The notes under the pieces are model-generated. The model ran no database searches, was not told the origin of the DNA, and saw only the letters and a program-made list of their open reading frames with translations. Of a stretch of DNA of 64,000 bases, positions 8,248-17,400 are shown piece by piece (position 1 is the first letter of the stretch; every line of letters starts with the position of its first letter). This DNA is from a virus, in the IMG/VR virus record IMGVR_UViG_3300008952_000005, positions 1 through 64,000 of that record; one strand, 5' to 3'. Both the position numbers and the translations under genes were made by a program.

Positions 8248-9069
8248 TTATCCTATCTGTAAAGGTAGGGGTTCCTCAAAATCGCTCCTTAATTTTATTT
8301 CTAATTTATCTAAAGCTTCTAACGCTTCACTATAAATTTGTTGACCGTTTAATGTAACTCCACCAATCATTGCAACACCATTAAATTTAGACAAATTAGC
8401 TCCCCATTGTTTTTTGAATAAAGCAGTTACGTATCTTTTTAACCAAATATCATTAAAGACATCTGTATATTGGTTAGGGTCTAATTTTCTCCAGCATTCT
8501 ATTACAAGAAATTCATCTACTTGTAAATCATTTTTCCAATCCATATCAACATAAAGTCTATTATCTAATTGGTTAAATCTATAAGGTTTTTCTCCGACTA
8601 ATATATGGTCTAAAAAATCTAAATGTCTTAATACAACATCATAGTTAATAACAGACGTTGAAGAAAAATCATATAGGTCATTTAATCTTAATTGATATCT
8701 AACATCAAATAAATTTAAATTACCTTTGTTTGAAAATGGAAATATATTAATTACAGATAAAACAGATTCAGGACATACAATATATCCATTACCTTCTTTC
8801 CATTCTGTATTTACTACAGAAGAATCACCATACGTTTTAGATTCGGTTTCAGTAGTATCTGCTAAAATTCTAGCTTTATCTGCTGATGTATACTTGTACT
8901 TTAAATAGGTTCTTTTAACACCATCATAGTGGTATTGAGAAAAATATTGTAATGCTTCATCTATTCTATCTTCTAGTTGGTCGTCATCAACATTGATTTC
9001 AATTACAGGTTTACCTAATGCTCTTAAAGCGTATTGTTTTATTGTTTCTCTGGATGCTGGTTTTGCCAT
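8248..9069 (-). CDS. 13: Neck protein gp13
   Basis: Head-completion/neck protein (273 aa; T4 gp13 is 309). Conserved blocks: N-terminal RETIKQYALRALGKPVIEINVDDDQLEDRIDEALQYFSQYHYDG, central VINIFPFSNKGNLNLFDVRYQLRLND, and C-terminal KRYVTALFKKQWGANLSKFNG. First gene of the coupled gp13-gp14-gp15-gp16 unit; a TATAAATA late promoter lies 18 bases upstream of its ATG. The upstream neighbour is the bilin reductase gene, which therefore ends just before a strong late transcription start. Confidence 0.93.
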   Translation of the reverse strand: MAKPASRETIKQYALRALGKPVIEINVDDDQLEDRIDEALQYFSQYHYDGVKRTYLKYKYTSADKARILADTTETESKTYGDSSVVNTEWKEGNGYIVCPESVLSVINIFPFSNKGNLNLFDVRYQLRLNDLYDFSSTSVINYDVVLRHLDFLDHILVGEKPYRFNQLDNRLYVDMDWKNDLQVDEFLVIECWRKLDPNQYTDVFNDIWLKRYVTALFKKQWGANLSKFNGVAMIGGVTLNGQQIYSEALEALDKLEIKLRSDFEEPLPLQIG

Positions 9070-9087
9070 ACTGGTTCCTTTATTGTA

Positions 9088-9095
9088 TATTTATA
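9088..9095 (-). promoter_or_regulatory. Late promoter for the gp13-gp16 unit
   Basis: Exact TATAAATA on the minus strand in the 33-bp gap between the bilin reductase stop and gp13. The spacing to the gp13 ATG (18 bases) leaves room for a short leader. Confidence 0.75.
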
Positions 9096-9102
9096 ATAAC
9101 AA

Positions 9103-9780
9103 TTATATCTTCGGAAACAAATTATCAGTACAGAATAGTTTTATATCATCTTCAGGCAGTCCAAGAGTTTTCATTACTCTAGGGGTGTGTGGATTTTGTT
9201 GTTGGTGTTCGCAATAAAAATTTTGTGCTCTTATTACATCTTCTTCCTTTGAATCGCTATTATAATGACCAATTTTGTCAAGATAATTTTCTAAATTAGA
9301 CGTAGCAAGAGTACATATTTGGTTTAATTCTTTCTCTTCTGTTATTCTTCCAGCGGCAATCATACCTGGACTAAAGATAGCCTTTGCCCAATCAGGCAAT
9401 TCTCTCACTTTAGATGGTTTAAACCACTTTGTTTCTTCTATGAAATACTTTGTTAAGGGATGTTCTTTTAATAATAGCGGACTATAATCGTGGAAAGCAC
9501 CTGTAACTTTATTCTTACCTGCAATAACATCAAAACCATAAATTGGACCACCATTAGTTAACATTGGAAATAAACATATGTGTGCCATCCAAAGACCTTT
9601 TGTTTCTCTAGCATCCACTACGTCTACGTGAGCACGTCTTACACTCATATTAGACCAAGTACGGTTAACCCAAGTATCATTATTAAATCTATCCATACCG
9701 TCTTCGTTGTATTCTTTACAACGTCTATCAAGTATAGCGATTATATCTTTTTCTAATTTAATTAGTCGTTCCCAAATCAT
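9103..9780 (-). CDS. pcyX: Ferredoxin-dependent bilin reductase, PcyX/PcyA type
   Basis: Member of the FDBR family, which reduces biliverdin IX-alpha with electrons from ferredoxin. Size 225 aa. Diagnostic blocks: RRAHVDVVDARE, MAHICLFP (about 66-73), PIYGFDVIAG (79-88), TGAFHDYSP (93-101), and a C-terminal YCEHQQQNPHT...LFP typical of the fold. By eye, His67 matches the catalytic His88 region and Asp84 the Asp105 of cyanobacterial PcyA; the PcyA Glu76 position looks like Asp53. Marine phage PcyX enzymes are known to form phycoerythrobilin from biliverdin, so that product is likely but not proven here. The gene starts inside the 3' end of the heme oxygenase gene (23-bp overlap), so the two are coupled in the order ho-pcyX. 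Confidence 0.9.
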   Translation of the reverse strand: MIWERLIKLEKDIIAILDRRCKEYNEDGMDRFNNDTWVNRTWSNMSVRRAHVDVVDARETKGLWMAHICLFPMLTNGGPIYGFDVIAGKNKVTGAFHDYSPLLLKEHPLTKYFIEETKWFKPSKVRELPDWAKAIFSPGMIAAGRITEEKELNQICTLATSNLENYLDKIGHYNSDSKEEDVIRAQNFYCEHQQQNPHTPRVMKTLGLPEDDIKLFCTDNLFPKI

Positions 9781-10378
9781 CTTTAACCTCGTTAGTTAAT
9801 ATTAAAGGTTTTGAATAATCCATATCGTTCATTTCTTTGAACAATTGTGTAGCAGTTGCAAAACAAAATTTAACTTCATTTAGAATATTAAGTTTATAAA
9901 CATTTAAATAACTGTTTATCATTTCTCTTACTATTCGTTTATACTCTTTTATTTCTTTATGTTTAAACTTGTAATAACGATTAGGTCCTGGTGTTTTTCT
10001 CATTATCATTTGACCACCAGATATATCTCCTAAATGTCTAGTATAGATATGACCATATAATTTTTCTGCGTCTTCTTTGATTGTTTCAATATGAGCAACA
10101 TAATCTTTAGTACTTTGAGTTACTGTTGGAAGGTCTTCACTTGTCCATAATGCTTTAAAATCATAATGTAAATGTTCTGCTCTAGGTAAATTAGGAGTTG
10201 TACGAAATAGAGAATTTTCTATTCCATATTTTTCTAATATAGCATAACATTGTAATTGATTGTAAAGATAGGTTGCATAAAGTCTAGGTTCAATAGAACC
10301 TGACATAAGAGTTTTGACAAACTCTTGTCTTTCTGCGTTTTGGTGTATATCTTTGGTTAATTCTTTGATGTCATACAT
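9758..10378 (-). CDS. ho1: Heme oxygenase
   Basis: Opens heme with O2 and reduced ferredoxin to biliverdin IX-alpha, CO and Fe(II). 206 aa, near the usual 210-240. The proximal heme ligand is His12 in DIHQNAE (family pattern LH-x-x-AE), and the distal helix signature GDISGGQ is at about 117-123. Conserved HYDFKALW and a helical C-terminus also fit. No signal peptide, so cytoplasmic. It precedes and overlaps the bilin reductase, a pairing seen in cyanobacteria and marine phages. No clear ribosome site or TATAAATA stands before its ATG, so it is probably read through from the upstream structural genes. Confidence 0.93.
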   Translation of the reverse strand: MYDIKELTKDIHQNAERQEFVKTLMSGSIEPRLYATYLYNQLQCYAILEKYGIENSLFRTTPNLPRAEHLHYDFKALWTSEDLPTVTQSTKDYVAHIETIKEDAEKLYGHIYTRHLGDISGGQMIMRKTPGPNRYYKFKHKEIKEYKRIVREMINSYLNVYKLNILNEVKFCFATATQLFKEMNDMDYSKPLILTNEVKDDLGTTN

Positions 10379-10414
10379 AATAAAATACTTATCATAATAA
10401 AATCACTACATAAA

Positions 10415-10735
10415 TTAAGCTAGACCAGCGTCTGAAAGTCTTTTTGCTTCTGCAATTTTAGCTTTATTTAAATCATCAGCTTTTGTTTTCTCAGCAGCGT
10501 TTTCATCTGTTTGCGCTTGTTCTTTTGCTGTTAGAGCAGCCGCTTCATCACCGTCAGCTCCGCCAACTATTGTTAATTCTTTTGTTTCTGGATTAATTGA
10601 CATTCTCCACGATTCAATGTTATCAGGAACGTCATCAACTTTGATTGCTTGTCCTTTTGCTACTGCGTCATCTCCAGTTTCAGCATTTGGTGAAAAAGGT
10701 TCGCCTGCTAGTGTAAAGTAATATGTTCTTGCCAT
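10415..10735 (-). CDS. Small virion-module protein, function unknown
   Basis: 106 aa. The N-terminal half (MARTYYFTLAGEPFSPNAET...TIVGGADGD) looks like a compact beta-strand domain; the C-terminal half is a very Ala/Lys/Glu-rich helix (EAAALTAKEQAQTDENAAEKTKADDLNKAK), probably a coiled coil. I do not recognise a family. ATG at 10735 has AGGAGA upstream. It is the last gene of the fibre block before the ho-pcyX pair. It could be a fibre-associated chaperone or trimerisation aid, but that is only suggested by context. Confidence 0.6.
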   Translation of the reverse strand: MARTYYFTLAGEPFSPNAETGDDAVAKGQAIKVDDVPDNIESWRMSINPETKELTIVGGADGDEAAALTAKEQAQTDENAAEKTKADDLNKAKIAEAKRLSDAGLA

Positions 10736-10747
10736 CTCTATAATCTC

Positions 10748-12244
10748 CTATGTTCCGTATTTTCCACCGTAAGTATTTTCGGCATTTCCGTACTGACCCC
10801 ACCAGTCAATTTGCATTAATAGTGGATAGTTAGTTGAGTAGAAACCTCCGTGTAGCCAAGTTCTAGCAGCGAATAAACCGTAATTTCCAGTTTTATTAGT
10901 TACTGTAGTTCCAACGTGTGCGTTAGAATTAGGTACAACTTCATCTCCTGAAGAACCACCTTGATAAACAAGTGTACTTGTAGTTTCATCTGAATCCGTA
11001 GGATCAAAAGACCAAGCATATGTTCTATGAGACTCTGAATCGCAGTTGTCTGACCAACCTCCGTGGAAACCTGTACGTCCCCAAGCGAAATAAGGATTTC
11101 CTCTACTTGATTTAGTTTGGTTTATACAAATAAATTTTCTAGGGTTTTCTATATTCATACAGAATGCATTGATACCAACTCCGTAGTAGTAATATGGTGA
11201 ATAAATCATTCCCCAAGTACCATCCCAAGTCGTCATAAATTTACTGTAGTATTGGTGTCCGTTATTAGCACCGTAAGATGTAGTTGTTGATCCTGTAAAA
11301 TCTTGCCAAGTTGACCATTGTCTACTTGCACCAGTTTGGTGAGCAGTTCCGCCTTTGACTGAACAATCAAATACACCGTATCTTTTACTATTACTTTGTT
11401 TTAATCCAAATCCAACATAGTCATTATTACCAACAACAACGCACCAATCTTTAACATTTTGATTAGTCCAAGTGTCAGTAAAGTGTTCAGTTGAAGTTAA
11501 GTTATCAAAGTATTCTTTAATTCTGTCTATTTTATTTAAACATTTAGCAGATTTGAAAATGTGAATAGTTTTTGAAGTATTTCCACCTTCGTCACCAGAG
11601 TGAACCATAACTAAAGTTTTTGTTTTCTCATTGTATCCAGTACCAGTTGAATATGTTTGAGATGTTGCTAGTAAGTGAGAAGTATAATCATACGTGTCTA
11701 CATTCGGAGCACCGTGTTGACCTGGATATCTTTCTCTTAACGTAAATCGTCTATTAACAAACATACGTCTAGGTCTAATTCCTTCTGGAAGAACCATATT
11801 TATTTTTGTCCATCCATTTTGATATTCAAAAGAAGATGTGTATTGGTGGTAAGAATGCCAAGATACGAATCCATCTCTTGAAGATGTATAATATTGTGCG
11901 TGTGGATATTGGTCACATTGGTATATTGATTTATTCCAATATGTCCAAGATGTATAATCTTGTGTTGTTAAATTTTCGTGAGATACGTGTTGACCGTGGT
12001 CATTATCTGTATAAGCGTGAGAAGCATCCGACAACATACCAAATCTATAGTTTGTTGTTGAGTTACATACAGCACCCCAAGGAGACCCTACGTTTTGAAA
12101 ACCAGAATCAAAGACTCTGTAGTTTACGTTATGATTACCGTCGGAGTTATCTCCCCACATACCGAATAACGGAAGACCTTCTTTTCTGTGGTCTATTGCA
12201 CCAGCTGAACTACCGCCGCTTAAAAGTGTTGTTAATGAACTCAT
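10748..12244 (-). CDS. Putative tail-fibre tip / adhesin, aromatic-rich
   Basis: 498 aa, unusually rich in Trp, Tyr, His, Asn and Gly, with recurring WG, YYYYGVG and WHSY stretches, which is typical of receptor-binding or beta-rich fibre tips. No enzymatic motif is seen. N-terminus MSSLTTLLSGGSSAGAIDHRKE is a low-complexity linker. A GGGGAG ribosome site precedes the ATG, with a TATAAATA late promoter 34 bases upstream, so it may be expressed as a separate late unit together with the 106-aa gene. The assignment as adhesin rests on composition and on the surrounding fibre genes. Confidence 0.55.
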   Translation of the reverse strand: MSSLTTLLSGGSSAGAIDHRKEGLPLFGMWGDNSDGNHNVNYRVFDSGFQNVGSPWGAVCNSTTNYRFGMLSDASHAYTDNDHGQHVSHENLTTQDYTSWTYWNKSIYQCDQYPHAQYYTSSRDGFVSWHSYHQYTSSFEYQNGWTKINMVLPEGIRPRRMFVNRRFTLRERYPGQHGAPNVDTYDYTSHLLATSQTYSTGTGYNEKTKTLVMVHSGDEGGNTSKTIHIFKSAKCLNKIDRIKEYFDNLTSTEHFTDTWTNQNVKDWCVVVGNNDYVGFGLKQSNSKRYGVFDCSVKGGTAHQTGASRQWSTWQDFTGSTTTSYGANNGHQYYSKFMTTWDGTWGMIYSPYYYYGVGINAFCMNIENPRKFICINQTKSSRGNPYFAWGRTGFHGGWSDNCDSESHRTYAWSFDPTDSDETTSTLVYQGGSSGDEVVPNSNAHVGTTVTNKTGNYGLFAARTWLHGGFYSTNYPLLMQIDWWGQYGNAENTYGGKYGT

Positions 12245-12278
12245 TAAATGTTCTCCCCTAAAATTTTGTTTGTAATAC

Positions 12279-12286
12279 TATTTATA
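12279..12286 (-). promoter_or_regulatory. Late promoter for the adhesin-like gene
   Basis: Exact TATAAATA on the minus strand in the gap between two fibre genes, 34 bases before the ATG at 12244. Confidence 0.7.
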
Positions 12287-12302
12287 TAGTTTATATCTTT
12301 CA

Positions 12303-12929
12303 TTATGAAATTAACCATCCAATAAAAGATGAAGTTACATCTGGTATTGTTTTAAATGTTAATCTGAAATTAGCATATTTTTTATCTACTGTTAAATCTG
12401 TAGCACTTCCTGCTATATTATTTCCGTTTCTATCAACTGTAAGATTTTTTGTATCAAAAACTCCCATACCATCATTGATAATAACAAAGTCGTTATCTAC
12501 TGGTGTAGCAGGTAGTGTCATTGTAAATACACCGTCTGTTGTATTGCATATATATGCACCGCCAGAAACAGCAGTAAAATTAGCTGTTTTAGTTTCCCAT
12601 AAAATTGAAGTTGAAGAACCCCAAACAGGATCAGCACTAGCACCTTTAGTCATTAACATTTGATTTGCTGTGCCTGCCGCTAATCTTTGTACACCACTTG
12701 CATCCCTAAACAGCAAATCGCCGTGGGTAGTAAGTTGTGTTACGTCATCACCTTTTTTGGCTATTTTAGACCAATAGGTTGCATTTGAAGTTGCGTTTCC
12801 AGTTGAAGCTAAAATGCAAATAAAAGTTTCGCCTCCAAAAGTAGCAATATCATCCACTACATAAGCAGTAGCAGCATTATATGCCCCTTGAAATACTGGT
12901 TTAATTCTTCCTAAATTTATAGTTGCCAT
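12303..12929 (-). CDS. Short tail-fibre protein, miniature paralogue of the 2429-aa fibre
   Basis: 208 aa. The N-terminus (LGRIKPVFQGAYNAATAYVVDD) matches the first module of the giant fibre encoded at 14459-21748 (LGRLKFKWRGDWAGTTGYVIDD). The C-terminus (FTMTLPATPVDNDFVIINDG and NLTVDRNGNNI) matches that fibre's C-terminus (MTVKLPASPLVGDSIVFLD and PLTVDRNGQDI). The long middle of the giant fibre is absent. The first module has a CBM5/12-like Y-x-x-(G/D)-D-x-x-x-Y/F-G-G-x-x-Y/F pattern. It may be an alternative short fibre or a remnant duplication. Confidence 0.6.
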   Translation of the reverse strand: MATINLGRIKPVFQGAYNAATAYVVDDIATFGGETFICILASTGNATSNATYWSKIAKKGDDVTQLTTHGDLLFRDASGVQRLAAGTANQMLMTKGASADPVWGSSTSILWETKTANFTAVSGGAYICNTTDGVFTMTLPATPVDNDFVIINDGMGVFDTKNLTVDRNGNNIAGSATDLTVDKKYANFRLTFKTIPDVTSSFIGWLIS

Positions 12930-12944
12930 AATTCTCTTGATCCT

Positions 12945-12958
12945 TATTTATATTTATA
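12945..12958 (-). promoter_or_regulatory. Two overlapping late-promoter motifs
   Basis: TATAAATA occurs twice on the minus strand, at 12945-12952 and 12951-12958, sharing two bases. The nearer copy is 15 bases upstream of the ATG at 12929. Confidence 0.65.
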
Positions 12959-12998
12959 ATAGTTCTCTTCTATCATTTTAGTTAATTCAAATAATTTT

Positions 12999-14432
12999 TT
13001 ATCCCATTTCTATGGTTAGGTTTCCGTTGACTACTGTAAAGTCCAACCCTCTTTTCCATAGTACGCTATCCTCAAAAATATCTTCTTGATGTTTAGTTTT
13101 ATATCTAGTTTCAATATCATCAATTCCATTTGTGTAAGTTATCTGTAAATTGCCTTTCCATTCAGGTGTAAAAATTTCACCACCTTGACTTGGATGTTCA
13201 CCATTATAATAATACAACTTATCTACAGCACTTCCTGGGTCTGTACTTGGTGTTTTACTTGGAACAATAATTGTTGTTGTCGCACCAGGAGTTCCAGGAG
13301 AACCAGATGAACTTACTCCTGTTATATATTCAGTTCCACCTGCTTTATGTGTACCATCAACTGTTGTTGAGAATTTTAATGAGTGTCCGACTAAAGCAGA
13401 TTGAGAAACATCAAACACATACGTATTTCCTTCAAGAAATGTCATAGTGTTTTGACTTCTAGCTACGTGACTATATGGTAATTCATCATCACCACCATCA
13501 ATCATTAACGTACCAGCAGTTCCTATAACATACAGTTTTGTTCCATCAGCATTAAAAGTTAAACCACGTGGGTTCATTGTTGGTGCTGAAGGAGCATTAG
13601 TTAAACCAACTTCGTGTGTAAGTGCTTGTGTAGTTGAAACATCAAAACCTGTTACTAATGGATATTGTATAACATCATCTCCATCTGTTCCTGCAATAAA
13701 CATTCTTGTTCCATCTGTATTAAAACCTAAACCAGCTGGTGCTGTTTCTTGAGCGCCGATAGAAAAAGCATCTACGAAAGTTGCTGTAGAAACATCATAC
13801 GCTGTACTTAAATCATATTCATTAACATCATTACCAGTATCGCCAAGAACAATTAATAAAGTTCCATCAGCATTAAATTGCATATCACTAATAGCAGTAT
13901 CTTGAGCAAGACAAGAAAATAAATCTGTATAAGTTGCTGTAGTTATATCCCAAGCTGTACTTAATGCATATTCATTAATATTACAAGCAGCTATACCTGC
14001 ACTTGGTACACCATCTCTACCCACAACATACATTTTAGTTCCTGTTGGATTAAATCTTACTGACCTTGGATTATCATCTTGAGCAGATACATCTTTATGT
14101 GTTCTCCAACTTGCTGTAGAAATATCAAAAGCTGTAGTCAATGTATATTCATCAACGTGTTTATCTGCATTGCCCATAGTATACATTTTTGTTCCATCAG
14201 TACTAAACGTTGTGTTTAATGGATTTGAATCGTGAAACCCTACGTAATAAGATGTTGTATATGCCATTGTAGAAATATCCCAACCTGTTCCTAATGTATA
14301 TTCATATACACTTTCATTACCAGTAATTAAGGTAAGGGTTCTATGTATCGTTTGAGAAGGAGCAACTCTATGGAATCCATAAAAGTCATCTTTCTCAGCG
14401 GATGTGACTGTAAAATCTGTTAATTTACTCAT
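12999..14432 (-). CDS. Fibre protein with beta-propeller-like repeats
   Basis: 477 aa. Residues about 35-310 contain at least five repeats of roughly 50 aa, with the consensus (V/N)-x-(E/Q)-Y-x-L-(S/T)-T-x-(F/W)-D-(I/V)-(S/T)-T followed by F-x-x-(D/T)-GT-x-(M/L)-x-(V/M)-x-G. This is the look of PD40/YncE-type beta-propeller blades. A second region (FLEGNTYVFDVSQSALVGHSLKFS) resembles the cupredoxin-like segment found in many marine phage virion proteins. No enzyme motif is seen. It lies among fibre genes, so a receptor-binding or decoration role is likely. Confidence 0.55.
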   Translation of the reverse strand: MSKLTDFTVTSAEKDDFYGFHRVAPSQTIHRTLTLITGNESVYEYTLGTGWDISTMAYTTSYYVGFHDSNPLNTTFSTDGTKMYTMGNADKHVDEYTLTTAFDISTASWRTHKDVSAQDDNPRSVRFNPTGTKMYVVGRDGVPSAGIAACNINEYALSTAWDITTATYTDLFSCLAQDTAISDMQFNADGTLLIVLGDTGNDVNEYDLSTAYDVSTATFVDAFSIGAQETAPAGLGFNTDGTRMFIAGTDGDDVIQYPLVTGFDVSTTQALTHEVGLTNAPSAPTMNPRGLTFNADGTKLYVIGTAGTLMIDGGDDELPYSHVARSQNTMTFLEGNTYVFDVSQSALVGHSLKFSTTVDGTHKAGGTEYITGVSSSGSPGTPGATTTIIVPSKTPSTDPGSAVDKLYYYNGEHPSQGGEIFTPEWKGNLQITYTNGIDDIETRYKTKHQEDIFEDSVLWKRGLDFTVVNGNLTIEMG

Positions 14433-14448
14433 TTATAATTCTCTTCTA

Positions 14449-14456
14449 TATTTATT
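14449..14456 (-). promoter_or_regulatory. Late-promoter-like AATAAATA
   Basis: AATAAATA on the minus strand, one base different from TATAAATA and matching the relaxed NATAAATA form described for marine T4-like phages. It lies 16 bases upstream of the ATG at 14432. A similar AATAAATA lies at 22417-22424, upstream of the gene starting at 22404. Confidence 0.35.
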
Positions 14457-14458
14457 TA

Positions 14459-17400
14459 TTACGCTACTTCTACTAATTTCCAACCATTTGTTGATCCAGT
14501 ATAAACTAAAGTGAATCCTGCGTGGTTGATATCAGCAATCATATCTTGTTGTAAATTCATAATATCTTGACCATTTCTATCAACAGTTAAAGGTCTTAAT
14601 TGAAATGATCCATTTAAATCTAAAAATACAATTGAATCTCCTACTAGTGGACTAGCAGGCAATTTAACTGTCATTGCAAATAAACTTGTATCTATTAATA
14701 ATCTTTGTCCACCTATTGCTACAGGTACAGTTGAACCATCTCCAACTAGAGTTGTCCAAGGAGTTCCTCCAGCTAGACCTGTCCAACTTGTTCCGTTATA
14801 ACCTTCCCAAGAAATTATTGAAGAATTGTATCTTAAAGCGCCTGCAAATAATTCACCGCCTACAGGTCTTTGTGCTGTTGTTCCTGTTGGTGGAACCCAC
14901 GCACCTGTACCTGCATTATCTCTTGTCATATAACCGACAACAGCATTTTCAGTAGGTATGGCTGTATTTGAATTACCGCCTAAAGTTGCGTCTGTACTAA
15001 ATTCATTTATGGCAGCACCTAATTCTGCACCAATAGAACCAAGTTTTAATTCACTTAATCCTGAAAGGTTAAATGCGTCTGCGTTTAATGTTGCACTACC
15101 AGTCGCTTGTTCAATTTTGAATAAATCACCAACTCTAAAGTCACCAGTTTGGTCAGTTGATACCCAATATACACGACCACCGTTAACTTCAGTTACTTCA
15201 TCTGACTGGTCAGCCGCTTGTGTAGGTGTTAATGGATAGTTAGTTGTAGTAAAATCACCAGTACCTATATCCAAGAAGTCGTGACCTGTTAAACGAATAT
15301 TTGAGTATAATTGTGTTATGTTATTAACTGTATCCTCATTTTTGGCTTTACTCAAACCAATATTTTGAGTTAATCTTATTACTGCTGTTCCAGCAACCGT
15401 ATCTTCTTCTGATACTAACCCTACTCTATAAAATGTATTATCATTAGGGAATTTAACATTACTTGCTAATGCTATCATATCAACAGCATTTAAAGTTGTT
15501 GTACCTGATTTCATTGCAATCAAAGGACCCCTTTGTCCTTGTTGAGCAGCAGCTGTTCTGTTGAAAACAAAACCTGAAACGTTAACACTAGAACTTGAAG
15601 CGATGGTAACTTTTTGTGAAGTACCACCAATTACATAAGTATGAGCAATTGCTGATTTATCAACACCAAAGATATATGTATTTGAGTCAGGCACATCATA
15701 AACTTTAAATATTCCTGAACTTAATATATCATCAGGATATGCTTTACTACCTGTTGAACAAGTGAATTGCATTCCTTGTACTTGTACTAAATCATTAACT
15801 ATTAAACCGTGACCAGTTGATGTTATCGTAATAAGTCCTGTTACATTATCATAACTAGCAGCAGTAATTTCAGTTGCACTACCAACACTAGTTGGTGTTG
15901 CGTGTTTAACTGTACCACCACTAACATAAGTATGTTCAATATCACTTGGTGCTAAAAAGAAATTTAATTTAGTAGCTGCCGAAGATGATTTAACATTAAA
16001 GATTCCTGAAGTAGGTACTTGTGGATATATTTTAACTCCATATACACAACTTGTTTTAATTCCGAATAAATTTACAGTATCACTCGCTGATAATCCGTGT
16101 GTTGGTGTAGTAATTATTGCTTTACCAGTTGCTATATCATAAACAAAATTTGAAATTGATAATCTAGTACCACCAGTTTTAAGAAGTGTTCCACCACTAA
16201 CATAAGATTGTGCTGTATTACTTGTTCCTAAATCAACTTGGAATGTTGTTGCTGTTAAATTTGCTGCCTCTACAGTAAATTGTGTAGTAGTAGATGTTAC
16301 AGGATATGTTTTATTTCCTATAACTGTTGAATCAGAAGCAAGACAACTCAATACTACATCTGATACTTCAATTAAATCTCCAGAAGTTCTTCCGTGAGCA
16401 AGTGCTGTAGTTACATCTGCGCCTGTAGAACCTGATTGACCACCAAAGTAAGAATCCAAATCAACAGTAAATGTTGTTGAATCTTCTTTTGTAATTGTAA
16501 TTGTTTCACCTTGTTTAAAGTTACCAGTAATATTTTCTATATGTAAATATAGTAATGATACATTATATCTGAAAAGTGTAGCAGTTGCGCCAGATTCACT
16601 ACCTACTATTGTAGCTGTACCTTGACCTTGTACTGCAATTGAATTTTCTATATCTGAAGCAGTTGCTGTTCCACCAAAAGTATCTTTGTCCCATTGCAAC
16701 ATCATACCACGAGTTTTAAGATTGACAGGAACTTCTGCTTCGTTTGTACCTGAAGCAACAACACCTTGTTCTCCATATGCGTGTGAGCAGTTTAAGGCAC
16801 GAATAAATCCACCTGATTCTGCATAAACGGCTTTGTCGCAATAGTATACGAATACTGACACCGCTTCAACACGTCCATATCCTAAAATGTGAATACCAAT
16901 TCCATCTTCATTAATTTGTGTAAAGTCATTTGCCAACATTGATTTATAACTTCTTGGGAAAGGACGTAAGTGGAGATTACCGTCAATTTGAACTCCACAA
17001 GCACCTGGATTTAAAGATGTACAGTTTTGTACATAAGGTGAAGTAAGATATATATTACCAACTGGGTCTAAAGATGTAAGAGCTTGTTCGTAAGGACCAC
17101 TTGGATAAACTTTTTCTCCTAAATCACATTCAAATTTCATTTTACCTAAAGTAACCCAATCACCTGTAGTTAAACTGTGAGCATTGCTTGTAGTAACTGT
17201 AACCTTACCGTTGGAGTTATTGTAAAGAATATTAGATAATCCTAATTTAACTGATTCATTACCAACTGCTATAACGTGACCACCACTCTTATACGTATGT
17301 ACAAAAGTTGATGTTCCCATTTGAACTGTAAATTCTGTTCCTGATGTTACTGTTACTTGATATAATCCTCCTGACTGTTTCTTTTCATTAAGATCCAAGA

